NCBI RefSeq assembly: GCF_000308815.1
Contig: NZ_BAFX01000192.1
Coordinates: 1-42,326 of the forward strand
Source: Nocardia concava NBRC 100430
GTDB taxonomy: Bacteria; Actinomycetota; Actinomycetes; Mycobacteriales; Mycobacteriaceae
Length of the DNA stretch: 42,326 nt
Direction: 5' to 3'
In this document: one piece after another, positions 8,301 through 17,320 of the stretch
Position numbering within the stretch: the first letter of the stretch is position 1
Layout of the letters: each line of letters starts with the position of its first letter
Translations under genes and position numbers: made by a program
The notes under the pieces: generated by a model
What the model was told of the DNA's origin: nothing
Seen by the model: only the letters and a program-made list of their open reading frames with translations
Database searches by the model: none

Positions 8301-9434
8301 TCAATTCTTTTCGGCGAGCACGTGCTCGCGGGCGGGCTCGACCAGGTGGTGCGGGGCGTCGGGACCGGCGGCCACCAGCGACGCGTGGGTGGGCGGATCG
8401 CTCGGCACGTTGGCCGGGCGGCGCGCCTCGAATTCCTTGCGCAGCACCGGAACCACTTCCTTGCCCAGGATCTCGACCTGCTCCAGCACCATGTCCAGCG
8501 GCAGGCCCGCGTGGTCCATGAGGAACAGCTGCCGCTGGTAGTCGCCGACATTGTCGGCGAAGCCCAGGGTGCGTTCGATGACCTGCTCGGGGGTGCCGAC
8601 GGTGAGCGGGGTCAGTTCGGTGAAGTCCTCCAGCGACGGGCCGTGGCCGTAGACGGGCGCATTGTCGAAGTAGGGCCGGAAGATTCGCTTGGCCTCGGCC
8701 TCGGTCTCGGCCATGAAGGCCTGCCCGCCCAGTCCGACGATGGCCTGCTCGGCCGCGCCGTGGCCGTAGTGCTCGAAGCGGCGGCGGTAGAGGGTCACCA
8801 TCTGCTTGGTGTGCTCGGGATTCCAGAAGATGTTGTTGTGGAAGAAGCCGTCACCGTAATAGGCGGCCTGCTCGGCGATTTCGGGCGAGCGGATGGAGCC
8901 GTGCCACACGAACGGCGGGGTGCCGTCCAGCGGTGCGGGCGTCGAGGTGTAGCCCTGCAGCGGGGTGCGGAACTTGCCCTCCCAGTTGACGGTTCGCTCG
9001 CGCCACAGCCGCCGCAGCAGGTGGTAGTTCTCGATGGCCAGCGGGATGCCGTCGCGAATGTCCTTGCCGAACCAGGGGTACACGGGTCCGGTGTTGCCGC
9101 GACCCATCATGAGGTCGACCCGGCCGCCGGCCAGATGCTGCAGCATGGCGAAGTCCTCGGCGATCTTCACCGGATCGTTGGTGGTGATCAGCGTGGTCGC
9201 GGTGGACAGCGCTAACTTTTCGGTCTTGGCCGCGATGTAGCCGAGCATGGTGGTCGGCGAGGACGGGACGAAGGGCGGGTTGTGGTGCTCGCCGGTGGCG
9301 AAGACGTCGAGGCCGACCTCCTCGGCCTTGAGGGCGATCGCGACCATGGCCTGGATGCGCTCGGCCTCGGTCGCGGTCCGGCCGGTGGTGGGGTCCATGG
9401 TGACGTCACCGACGCTGAATAGTCCGAACTGCAC
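8301..9434 (-). CDS. LLM-class flavin-dependent monooxygenase (CE1758-like)
   Basis: A 377-residue luciferase-like TIM-barrel enzyme. Recognisable blocks are GLDVFATGEHHNPPFV, the NDPVKIAEDFAMLQHLAGGR strand/helix, VDLMMGRGN, FVWHGSIRSPEIAEQAA and DGFFHNN. Such enzymes use FMNH2 and O2 to oxidise an organic substrate, which is unknown here. The GTG at 9434 follows a strong AGGAGGA site; an upstream ATG at 9488 only adds an unconserved leader. The FMN reductase starts nine bases after the stop, so the two form one transcription unit. Confidence 0.9.
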   Translation of the reverse strand: MQFGLFSVGDVTMDPTTGRTATEAERIQAMVAIALKAEEVGLDVFATGEHHNPPFVPSSPTTMLGYIAAKTEKLALSTATTLITTNDPVKIAEDFAMLQHLAGGRVDLMMGRGNTGPVYPWFGKDIRDGIPLAIENYHLLRRLWRERTVNWEGKFRTPLQGYTSTPAPLDGTPPFVWHGSIRSPEIAEQAAYYGDGFFHNNIFWNPEHTKQMVTLYRRRFEHYGHGAAEQAIVGLGGQAFMAETEAEAKRIFRPYFDNAPVYGHGPSLEDFTELTPLTVGTPEQVIERTLGFADNVGDYQRQLFLMDHAGLPLDMVLEQVEILGKEVVPVLRKEFEARRPANVPSDPPTHASLVAAGPDAPHHLVEPAREHVLAEKN

Positions 9435-9739
9435 GGGTCCTCCTGTGGTCGCTTCCACACTTGGTGGATATGGCAACCAGATGAACATAGGCCGTCACGA
9501 GGGTATTCCGGGCCCGTCAGGGGCGTGATTCACGCCACTCCCGCGCATGTCGGGCAACCCGTGCGGCGGGTCCGGAATTCGCGCGGCACCTGCCACATTC
9601 ACCCCTCCGAGGACTGCGGAGTACCCGCAATCTACTTGCGGGTACAGCGAAATACTCAGTAGTGCAAGATCTTTCGACGTATCCTGAACATTCCCCGCGC
9701 AACGCCGGAGATGTCGAGCATGGACAGGGGGTAGATCCA
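9435..9739. other. Divergent intergenic region
   Basis: A 305-base region between two divergent genes. It holds the ribosome site for the monooxygenase at its left end, a 25-base inverted repeat at 9621-9645 and an AGGGGG-type site before the gene at 9740. No small gene or RNA gene was recognised in it. Confidence 0.6.
9621..9645. promoter_or_regulatory. Perfect 10-bp inverted repeat, candidate operator or hairpin
   Basis: GTACCCGCAA and TTGCGGGTAC are separated by five bases. It lies in a divergent promoter region, 95 bases before the start at 9740, with no T-run on either strand, so an operator is more likely than a terminator. No regulator can be named. Confidence 0.5.
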
Positions 9740-10102
9740 ATGGCGGACAATACCGTCGGTACGGCATACGCCGTTGTCGTGACCGCGGTCGCCGATCCTA
9801 TGCAGGTGGAGGGCCTGGAATGGGATTGTGCGGTGGAATACCTGCCCAGCATCGACTCCCATCTCATGCGGAAGTGGGTCCGCGCCCAGGAGGCGGGCCC
9901 CGGCGCGCGCCGCGGGGTGGTCATCCCCGGCCCCCACCGCCGCGTGACCCCGCGCCACCCGTACCGCGAGGTCTGCGTCCCGTCGGCCGAATACCAGCTG
10001 TTCAGCGCGGCCGTCCGCACCAACCGCCGCCGGGCGATGGCCACCACCTGCCCCGAAGAGGAGGCCCGTCAGCGAACCCGCCTGGTGTCCTCGACACGTT
10101 GA
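9740..10102 (+). CDS. Small protein of unknown function
   Basis: A 120-residue protein with strong G/C preference at third codon positions, which supports real coding in this frame over the antisense readings. ATG at 9740 follows an AGGGGG site at a normal distance. The sequence has an Arg/Pro-rich middle (around PGPHRRVTPRHPYREV), two tryptophans and two widely spaced cysteines; there is no signal peptide or membrane segment. No family is recognised. It precedes the AfsR-like regulator by 93 bases on the same strand. Confidence 0.65.
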   Translation: MADNTVGTAYAVVVTAVADPMQVEGLEWDCAVEYLPSIDSHLMRKWVRAQEAGPGARRGVVIPGPHRRVTPRHPYREVCVPSAEYQLFSAAVRTNRRRAMATTCPEEEARQRTRLVSSTR

Positions 10103-10195
10103 CGCCGCGCGATCCCGAAGAGAGCAGGGGCTCCCACGGATCCGCGCACACCTTCGCATTCCCTGTGCGCCGAGGGCGCGTGCCAGACTCGCGGT

Positions 10196-13100
10196 GTGCG
10201 CATCGCGATTCTCGGCCCGCTGGAGGTGACGGCCGATGACGGCCCGGTGCCCGTGGCCGGAACCCGGTTGCGCGGTCTGCTGATCCGGCTCGCCCTGAAT
10301 CCCGGGCGGCCGGTGAGCGTCGGCGCGCTGGTGCGGGACCTGTGGCCCGAGCGCACCCCGAAGCGGCCCGAACACGCTCTGCACGAACTGGTTTCCCGGC
10401 TCCGCCGCACACTGCCGGAGGACGCCGCGATCCGATTGGAGGCGGGCGGCTACCGCCTGGACGTGGCGGCATTGTCGGTAGACGCCATCCGCTTCGAGCG
10501 CCTGGTACGCGGCGGACTGCTGAGCATCGATCGCGGTGACCCCTCCCGCGCGAGCCACCAACTGCGCGAGGCACTCTCACTCTGGCGCGGCCCCGCCCTA
10601 TCCGACATCACCGACCTCCCCTTCGCCGCGGCCGCCGCCACCCGCCTCGAAGAACTACGCATCACAGCCACAGAATCGGCCCTGGCCACCGAACTCCCCA
10701 CCCGCCCCGCCGATCCCCTCCTCCTCGCCGAACTCGAAGACCTCATCACCCTCCGCCCCCTCCGCGAACGCCTACGCCTCCTACACATCCGAGCCCTCCA
10801 CGCCGCCGCCCGCACCCCCGACGCCCTCGCCGCCTACGACCGCTACCGCACCCTGCTGGCCACCGAACTCGGCACCGACCCCGGCCCGGACCTGACCGCC
10901 CTCCACCTCAGCCTCCTCCGAGGCGAACCGGAGGCAGCGCAGCCGGACTCATCGATCGGTCGGCAAAGCAGGTCGGACGATTCCGGGCCGCGGTCGGCGG
11001 GTGAGCTCTACTTCTCGTCCGCGGAATCTCGCGAACCCGCGGCGCCACCCACTGCCGCGGGTGGCGATTCCGAGGTGGTTTCAGCACCGGCGGGAGGGTT
11101 TGGTTCGGCGCCGGAGGCGCGGGTGCGGTTGCGGGCTCCGTTGACGAGTTTTGTGGGGCGGGAACGAGAGTTGGGCGAGGTGGGGGCGCGACTGACGCGG
11201 GCTCGGCTGGTGACGCTCGTCGGTCCGGGTGGGGCCGGGAAGACGCGGCTGGCCGTCACCCTGGCCGGGGCATCGGGTGGGCGGTTTCCGGGCGGGGTGG
11301 GACTGGCGGAATTGGCGGGTGTGAGCGATCCGGCGGATCTGCCGCACGCGGTGGCCGCCGGTCTGGGTGTGGCGATGTCGCGGACTTTCGAGCCGTCGGA
11401 CGCGGATCCCGTTGGGCTGCTGGCTGAGGCGCTGCCCAACGCGCCCACGCTGCTCGTGTTGGACAACTGTGAGCATCTCGTCGAGGCAGTGGCGCGGTTC
11501 GCGGAGGATCTGCTCGGGCGCGTGCCGGAGCTGCGGGTATTGGCGACGAGTCGACAGCCGCTGGGGATCATCGGGGAAACACTGTGGGAGACCGCACCTT
11601 TGGAGGTTCCACCGCCGGGTGCGCCGGAGTCCGGGAACTATCCGGCGGTGCGGCTGTTTCTCGACCGGGCGGCAGCCGTGCGCGCAGATCTCGTCATCAC
11701 CGGGACCGATCTCGACACGGTGGCCGACATCTGCCGCGATCTCGACGGCCTGCCGCTGGCGATCGAGCTCGCCGCCGCCAAGCTGCGCGTCATGCCGCTG
11801 GATACCCTGCGCGCCCGGTTGGGTAATCGGTTCGGCGTGCTGGCGAATGGGAGCCGGACCGCACTCCCCCGTCATCGCACGCTGCGCGGCGTATTGGACT
11901 GGGACTGGCACCTTCTCACCGATCCCCAGCGGACGGCATTGGCCCGCTTGTCGGTGTTCGCCGCGCCCTTCACTCCGACGGCGGTCGCCGCACTCGACGT
12001 AACCATCACCGAACTCGAAGCGCTGCTGGATAAGTCGTTGCTACAGCTGCTCGCGGACGACGCACCGCCCGACCCGAGTCTGCCGTCCCCTCGACCGCGT
12101 TACCGCATGCTCGAATCGGTGCGCGAGTACGGGCTCGAAAAGCTCACCGCCCAATGCGATCTCCTCGCGGCGCGCTCCGGCCACGCTGCCTACTATCTCG
12201 AGTTGGCCGAACGCGCTCAGCCCGCGCTGCGCGGTCGCGACCAACTCGCCTGGCTACACTTGCTCGACGCGGACCGCGGCAATCTGATTGCCGCCCTGCG
12301 CTTCTCCCACGAGTCGGGCGACGCCGAGACCGCCGCCCGCCTCGGCTCGGCGCTCGGCATGTACTGGGCCCTGCGCGGCGCGCATGCCGAGGCGGTCGCC
12401 ATGCTTCGGCCGGTCCTACACCTGCCGACCGACCGCCCCTACCCGCCCTTGGCCGCTGCCTTCGCGCTGCACTCCCTGCTGGCAGCCCAGGCGTCGGAAC
12501 TCACCGCCGCCACCGCCGACATCCGCCGCTGGATCGGCACGACCCCAACCGATTCCGATACCGGCGCCGATCGTGCGTCCGCGATGCAGCGATGTGATGC
12601 GGCCACCATCTCCGCCGCAGACGGAGAGACCGGTCCGGCAACGTCACCTCACGGCGGTCCGAGTGGCGACGGCGCCGCCGAATTGGCCTGGGCGCTGGTG
12701 GAATTGGCGGCCGAGCGGTTGCCCGACGGGCTGGCTGTGGTCGAGCCGTGGCTGGGGCATTCGGATGCGTGGACGCGGGGGATGTTCTGGCTGGCGCGGT
12801 CGTTTCTGCATGCCAATGACACCGGGGTGGGCGCGCTGGAGGAGGATTTGCGGACGGCTGCGGAGTGTTTCGAGGAGTCCGGGGAGCGGTGGGCTCGGAC
12901 GACTGCGCTGACGTTTTTGGCGTTCACTCGCGCGACGCTCGGGGATTTCGATGGTGCTACCGCGGCGATCGCGGCGGCGTTGGAGGCCGCGAAGTCGCTG
13001 GGACATGCTGTCACGCTGAGGATTTGGCTGGTGATGGTGCGTTTGCATACCGGGGATGTCGCGGTTGCGCGGGAGGATCTGGCCGCGGTGCTGGGCGAGC

Positions 13101-13633
13101 CGTTGTCGGCGGGTGATGAGGTGATGGCGCACTTGATGGCGGCGGATATCGCGCGGTTCGAAGGTGATTCGGCGGAGTCGGCGCGGCTGCTGGGTGTGGT
13201 CGAGGCCGATCTGAATCGGGTGATGAGCGAGGACCGCTCGTACCGGGCGATGTTCGGGCTGCGCATGGGGTTGTTGCGGGCGGCCGAGGGGCGGGTCGCG
13301 GCGGCGGCCGCGCACTGCGCCGACGCCTGGGCGAGCGCGGTGGCGACCCGCGATATGCCGATGGCGGCCGAGGTGAGCGTCGGCGTGGCGCGGACGTGCC
13401 TGGCCGCCGGGCTGGCAGCGGAGGCGGCGCGAGCATTGGGAGCCGGGCACGCCATGCGTGGCGCTCCGGATGCCCGATACCCCGATGTCGTCTCGCTCCG
13501 AACGGAACTGGACGCGGTTCTCGGGATCGAGGCGGCGGCGACCGCCTATGAGCACGGCCGCTCGCTCCCCCGAGCCGAGGCCATGGCCGCGCTGGAGTCG
13601 TGCCTGGCGGCGGCGCGAACCCACGGCGTGTGA
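10196..13633 (+). CDS. AfsR/SARP-type regulator: BTAD, NTPase and TPR-like domains
   Basis: A 1145-residue multidomain activator. Residues 1-90 form an OmpR-like winged helix (ILGPLEVTADDGPVP, then HALHELVSRLRR). Residues about 95-240 form the BTAD bacterial transcriptional activation domain (LREALSLWRGPALSD, ELGTDPGPDL). A Pro/Ser/Gly-rich linker of some 60 residues follows. The STAND/NB-ARC-like ATPase has P-loop GPGGAGKT at 343-350, Walker B LLVLDNCEH with D423, and ATSRQPLG. The rest is helical and TPR-like. Proteins of this build bind direct repeats and switch on nearby genes when the NTPase module senses a signal. The GTG at 10196 begins the conserved strand. Its likely targets are the coupled pair 57 bases downstream. 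Confidence 0.9.
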   Translation: MRIAILGPLEVTADDGPVPVAGTRLRGLLIRLALNPGRPVSVGALVRDLWPERTPKRPEHALHELVSRLRRTLPEDAAIRLEAGGYRLDVAALSVDAIRFERLVRGGLLSIDRGDPSRASHQLREALSLWRGPALSDITDLPFAAAAATRLEELRITATESALATELPTRPADPLLLAELEDLITLRPLRERLRLLHIRALHAAARTPDALAAYDRYRTLLATELGTDPGPDLTALHLSLLRGEPEAAQPDSSIGRQSRSDDSGPRSAGELYFSSAESREPAAPPTAAGGDSEVVSAPAGGFGSAPEARVRLRAPLTSFVGRERELGEVGARLTRARLVTLVGPGGAGKTRLAVTLAGASGGRFPGGVGLAELAGVSDPADLPHAVAAGLGVAMSRTFEPSDADPVGLLAEALPNAPTLLVLDNCEHLVEAVARFAEDLLGRVPELRVLATSRQPLGIIGETLWETAPLEVPPPGAPESGNYPAVRLFLDRAAAVRADLVITGTDLDTVADICRDLDGLPLAIELAAAKLRVMPLDTLRARLGNRFGVLANGSRTALPRHRTLRGVLDWDWHLLTDPQRTALARLSVFAAPFTPTAVAALDVTITELEALLDKSLLQLLADDAPPDPSLPSPRPRYRMLESVREYGLEKLTAQCDLLAARSGHAAYYLELAERAQPALRGRDQLAWLHLLDADRGNLIAALRFSHESGDAETAARLGSALGMYWALRGAHAEAVAMLRPVLHLPTDRPYPPLAAAFALHSLLAAQASELTAATADIRRWIGTTPTDSDTGADRASAMQRCDAATISAADGETGPATSPHGGPSGDGAAELAWALVELAAERLPDGLAVVEPWLGHSDAWTRGMFWLARSFLHANDTGVGALEEDLRTAAECFEESGERWARTTALTFLAFTRATLGDFDGATAAIAAALEAAKSLGHAVTLRIWLVMVRLHTGDVAVAREDLAAVLGEPLSAGDEVMAHLMAADIARFEGDSAESARLLGVVEADLNRVMSEDRSYRAMFGLRMGLLRAAEGRVAAAAAHCADAWASAVATRDMPMAAEVSVGVARTCLAAGLAAEAARALGAGHAMRGAPDARYPDVVSLRTELDAVLGIEAAATAYEHGRSLPRAEAMAALESCLAAARTHGV

Positions 13634-13690
13634 GCGGTCGTATGAGCGGGATGTGAGCCGCCTGTGAGGGCGGGCCCGCACCGTGGCCGC

Positions 13691-14080
13691 ATGCGAAACG
13701 AATCCGACCTCCACGAGTACCTGACCGCCTACCCCCATGAGATGGCCTTCGGCGACGAGGACCCGGCCACCGTGGTCGACCGCTGGTTCTCCCCCGATAT
13801 CGACTTCCGCAACGACGGCCTCCACCTGACCCGCCAGGCCCTGGTCACCCACGCCCGCCCGGCCCGCACGAACGCCGAATCGGTGCGCGTCCAGGTGCAT
13901 CGAGCCCTCATCTCCGGCGATTCCATCGCCGCCCACTACACCCTGCACGCCACCCTTCGCAGCACCGGCCCCACCGCCACCGAGATCTGCATGATCGGCC
14001 GCCTGGCTCCCGACGGCCGCATCGCTCGGATCGATCAGCTGACCCGCTCGGTGCCGGTGGAACCGGAGGTCGCGCGATGA
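13691..14080 (+). CDS. SnoaL/NTF2-like small protein
   Basis: A 129-residue protein with the NTF2-like pattern: an N-terminal helix (ESDLHEYLTAYPHEM), WFSPDIDFRNDG, and alternating beta strands ending in EICMIGRLAPDGRIARIDQL. SnoaL-like members include cyclases, hydrolases and binding proteins, so the activity is open. ATG 13691 starts the fold; a longer upstream reading has no conserved look. Its stop overlaps the start of the MMPL gene (ATGA at 14077-14080), so the two are translationally coupled. Confidence 0.8.
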   Translation: MRNESDLHEYLTAYPHEMAFGDEDPATVVDRWFSPDIDFRNDGLHLTRQALVTHARPARTNAESVRVQVHRALISGDSIAAHYTLHATLRSTGPTATEICMIGRLAPDGRIARIDQLTRSVPVEPEVAR

Positions 14081-16257
14081 GGCTGTGGCGCCGAATCGTC
14101 TGGGTGGCCATCGCGTTCTGGGTGGTGGCGATCGTGGCCATGGGTGGGCTGGCCGGAAAAATGGGCTCGGCGGAGAAGAACGATGCCACCACATGGTTGC
14201 CGAATAGCGCTGAGTCGACCAAGGTTTCGGCGCTGACCGCCGAATTCACCGGCAAGGATGTGTATCCGGCGGTGGTCGTCTACGACCGCGACGGTGCGGC
14301 CCTCAGCCCGGTGGATCAGGCCCGGGCGGCCTCCGACGTCGGGCGATTCGCGGTGCTGCCGGAGGTCCGCGGGCCCATCGCGGGGCCGGTGCTGTCCGAG
14401 GACGGCAAGGCGATCCAGGTGGTGGTGCCGATCACCGTGGGGGCCAAGGGAATCAACGACACCTTGCCGGCGGTGAAGTCGATGCGCGCGCTGGTCTCGG
14501 ACTCGGGAATGCGGGTGCATGTCACCGGCCCGGCGGGCTACGGAGCCGATTCGGCGGACGCGTTCGCCGCGGTGAATTCGACGCTGCTGTATGTGACCAT
14601 CGCGATCGTCGTGGTGATCCTGCTGATCACCTATCGCAGTCCGGTGCTGTGGCTGCTGCCGTTGCTGTGCGTCGGCGTGGCGCTGACCATTGCGCAGGGT
14701 TTGATCTACCTGCTGGCCGCGCATGCCGGTCTCACGGTGAACGGCGACACCGAATTCCTGCTCACCGTACTGGTTTTCGGTGCGGGCACCGATTACGCGC
14801 TGTTGCTCACCGCCCGCTATCGGGAGGAACTGCGCCGCCACGAGAACCGCTATGCGGCCATGGCCACCGCGATCCGCCGGGCCGGTCCGGCGATCGCCGC
14901 CAGCGCCGTGACGGTGGCGTTGAGCCTGCTCTGCCTGACGGTCGCGGATCTGAATTCCACCAAGAGTCTGGGACCGGTCATGGCGACCGGGGTGATCGTC
15001 AGCTTCGCGGTGCTCACCACCCTGTACCCCGCGCTGCTGGTGCTGTGCGGACGGTGGATATTCTGGCCCGCCACACCACGTTTCGGTGATCCGGAACCGA
15101 CCGGCGGACGTCGGGGCCGCGGCCTCGCTCGTCTGACGGCGGCCCACCCGCGCCGGGTGTGGCAGGTGACGGCGGCCGGGCTCGCCGTCCTGGCCCTGGG
15201 ATTGTTCGGGCTGCACGCGTCGGGTTTGCAGGCCCAGGATACTTTCCGCACGCGTCCGGACGCGGTGGTCGGCGAGCAGGTCCTGCTCCGCCACTTCCCG
15301 GGCGGATCCGGTAATCCACTGCAGATCGTCGGACCGGCATCCGACGGGGATCGCCTGCGCGATCTGGCATCGGGAGTGCCTGGTGTAGTCGAGGTTTCGG
15401 CACCGACGCGCATTGGCGATCTGGCCTATCTCGAGGCCACACCCGCCGACGTGGCGGGCACTGATGCGGCGTTCGCCACGGTGGAGCGTCTCCGCTCGGC
15501 GGTCCACGCCGTGCCCGGAGCCCTGGTGGGCGGCGGCAGCGCAGTGGTCCTGGACACGTTGCATTCCTCCCGCCACGACCGCAATATCGTTGTGCCACTG
15601 GTGCTGTCGGTGGTTTTCCTGATCATGGCGGTGCTGTTGCGGGCACTGGTCGCACCCGCACTCGTACTGGCGACGGTCGTCCTCTCCCTGGCGGCGGCCC
15701 TCGGCGTCAGCGCACTGGCCTTCGACAAGGTCCTCGGCTTCGCGGGCGCGGATCCGGCATTTCCGTTGTGGGCCTTCGTCTTCCTGATCAGTCTGGGCAT
15801 CGACTACTCGATCTTCCTCATGGCCCGCGTCCGCGAGGAGACCGCCCGGCACGACACCGCGACGGCCACCGCGATCGCCGTCCGTACCACCGGCGGCACC
15901 ATCACCGCCGCCGGTGTCGTCCTGGCCGGGACCTTCGCCGCCCTGCTCACCCTCCCGCTGGTGCTGGCGGCGGAGATCGGGTTCGCGGTGGCCTTCGGTG
16001 TCCTGCTGGATACCTTCGTGGTCCGGACGATCCTGGTCCCGGCCCTGGCCATCGATCTCGGCGAGCGCCTCTGGTGGCCGCGCCGGCGAAACGGGCTACC
16101 CGCCGATCACATCCCCAGCAAGGCGGATGCGGCTGCGGTGCCCTCCACGCGGGCGCGGATCTTCGCGAATGCTGTTTCGCGCGAGGTGGATACGTCGTCG
16201 CCGAAGGGCGAGAATCCGCAGTCGTCGCAGGTTCCGAGACGGTCTGCGGGCAGGTAG
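14077..16257 (+). CDS. MMPL-family RND transporter
   Basis: A 726-residue inner-membrane transporter with the two-fold RND layout: one N-terminal helix, a periplasmic domain, five helices, a second helix plus periplasmic domain, then five helices. The proton-relay aspartates are visible in helix 4 (GAGTDYALL, D239) and helix 10 (SLGIDYSIFL, D576), each followed by the family's AR-REE stretch. Homologues export lipids or polyketides. It is coupled to the SnoaL-like gene and follows the AfsR-like regulator. The last 50 residues or so are encoded opposite the 3' end of the MetE-like gene and form an unstructured, polar tail. Confidence 0.9.
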   Translation: MRLWRRIVWVAIAFWVVAIVAMGGLAGKMGSAEKNDATTWLPNSAESTKVSALTAEFTGKDVYPAVVVYDRDGAALSPVDQARAASDVGRFAVLPEVRGPIAGPVLSEDGKAIQVVVPITVGAKGINDTLPAVKSMRALVSDSGMRVHVTGPAGYGADSADAFAAVNSTLLYVTIAIVVVILLITYRSPVLWLLPLLCVGVALTIAQGLIYLLAAHAGLTVNGDTEFLLTVLVFGAGTDYALLLTARYREELRRHENRYAAMATAIRRAGPAIAASAVTVALSLLCLTVADLNSTKSLGPVMATGVIVSFAVLTTLYPALLVLCGRWIFWPATPRFGDPEPTGGRRGRGLARLTAAHPRRVWQVTAAGLAVLALGLFGLHASGLQAQDTFRTRPDAVVGEQVLLRHFPGGSGNPLQIVGPASDGDRLRDLASGVPGVVEVSAPTRIGDLAYLEATPADVAGTDAAFATVERLRSAVHAVPGALVGGGSAVVLDTLHSSRHDRNIVVPLVLSVVFLIMAVLLRALVAPALVLATVVLSLAAALGVSALAFDKVLGFAGADPAFPLWAFVFLISLGIDYSIFLMARVREETARHDTATATAIAVRTTGGTITAAGVVLAGTFAALLTLPLVLAAEIGFAVAFGVLLDTFVVRTILVPALAIDLGERLWWPRRRNGLPADHIPSKADAAAVPSTRARIFANAVSREVDTSSPKGENPQSSQVPRRSAGR

Positions 16258-17171
16258 CGCGCGGCGGCGAGCACCCGGTCACGGACCTGATCGGGTGTCT
16301 CCACCACCGGATCGATGGGGTCGATGACGCCGATGAAGACCGTAGCGTCATTCGGCAGGTACTCACCGATGATGCTCAGCACCCGCTCGGGATCGGCCTC
16401 ACTGGCCAGTTGCACGTAGAACCGGCCCGCGCGCATCCGGAACAGCTTGGGCAGCAGGCCCGCGTAGTCGACATCGAGGCTGTGCGACGAGTCCTGATCG
16501 CTGCCGGGGCAGGTGTGGATGCCGATCCGCTGTCGCTCGGCCGTCGTGAAGCGGTCGAGCACACGGTTGTTCAGCTCGATGAATTGATCGAGCAGCTCGC
16601 CCGAGGGGTCGAGTTTGAGCGAGAGCCGCCCCTCGGTGAAGTCGAGTTGCACCGAGTCCGCGCCCGCGTCGAGGGCGGCGCGGATATCGGCCTCCGACTG
16701 GTCCATCAGATCGGAGAGGAACCGTTCGCGCGGATAGTCGTCGATGCCGCCGGGCGGGTACAGCAGGCTCAGCGCGGAGGGCGCGATCACCGCCTGCTTC
16801 ACCGGCTTGGTCGCGAACTTCTGCGCCGCACGCAGATACGACGCGGCGAAGGTGCCGTAGCGGAACGGCCCGGCGGTGAGCTTCGGCAGCTGCCGGGTGT
16901 GACCGTCCGCGAAGGGAATGACCGCGCCGTCGGGGCTCAGGTTCGAGCGGCCCGTCAGGGGGTAGGTCGCGAAACTGGGTTTGCTCTGTTCGCCGTCGGT
17001 GACGATTGGCGAACCGGCGGCCTCCATTTGCGTGATCGTTTCGCGCACCGCCGCCTCGTACAGCCCGGCCAGTGCGGCATCGTTGATTCGCCCGGATTGA
17101 TGTTCTTGAATTCCGTTCAGCAACTGCGACGGACGAGGAATGCTACCAATCGGTTCGGTCGGCAAGGACAT
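16107..17171 (-). CDS. Cobalamin-independent methionine synthase-like protein (MetE C-terminal fold)
   Basis: A 354-residue protein matching only the C-terminal catalytic barrel of MetE. N-terminal PIGSIPRPSQLL and TDGEQSKPSF are typical of the family. IHTCPG gives the zinc ligands H219 and C221, and CDDCGFSPF near the end gives C315/C318, one of which completes the site. Members move a methyl group to a thiol such as homocysteine, but short stand-alone members may have other acceptors. It converges on the MMPL gene with 151 bases of overlap and is divergent from the kinase. Confidence 0.85.
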   Translation of the reverse strand: MSLPTEPIGSIPRPSQLLNGIQEHQSGRINDAALAGLYEAAVRETITQMEAAGSPIVTDGEQSKPSFATYPLTGRSNLSPDGAVIPFADGHTRQLPKLTAGPFRYGTFAASYLRAAQKFATKPVKQAVIAPSALSLLYPPGGIDDYPRERFLSDLMDQSEADIRAALDAGADSVQLDFTEGRLSLKLDPSGELLDQFIELNNRVLDRFTTAERQRIGIHTCPGSDQDSSHSLDVDYAGLLPKLFRMRAGRFYVQLASEADPERVLSIIGEYLPNDATVFIGVIDPIDPVVETPDQVRDRVLAAARYLPADRLGTCDDCGFSPFGDDVSTSRETAFAKIRARVEGTAAASALLGM

Positions 17172-17248
17172 GAGCGCGCTCCCATCGATGTGGTTGAGCT
17201 GGCTAGATCTCTTGACGCCCTCAACTTTCCGCCGCCACGCGTCGAAAT

Positions 17249-17280
17249 GTCAACGGCCGGAGCTCGGCTGAACCGTTGAC
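17249..17280. promoter_or_regulatory. Inverted repeat in the metE-like/kinase divergent region
   Basis: GTCAACGG (17249-17256) and CCGTTGAC (17273-17280) are perfect 8-base arms around a GC-rich 16-base centre. It lies 41 bases before the kinase start. It is a candidate regulator site for either gene; chance occurrence cannot be excluded. Confidence 0.4.
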
Positions 17281-17320
17281 CGCCTCTGGGTCGTTATTCG
17301 ATAAAGGGGAAGCAGGTCGA

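Noticed and set aside
12644..14194. Minus-strand frame of 516 residues opposite the regulator 3' end
   Set aside because: No ribosome site or domain; the sense frame runs unbroken through the regulator and SnoaL-like gene.
14035..15852. Long minus-strand frame opposite the MMPL gene
   Set aside because: Composition is His/Gln/Arg-rich with no motif; the sense frame has complete RND features.
10196..16257. A secondary-metabolite gene cluster
   Set aside because: Regulator and exporter are present but no biosynthetic enzyme was found in the window.
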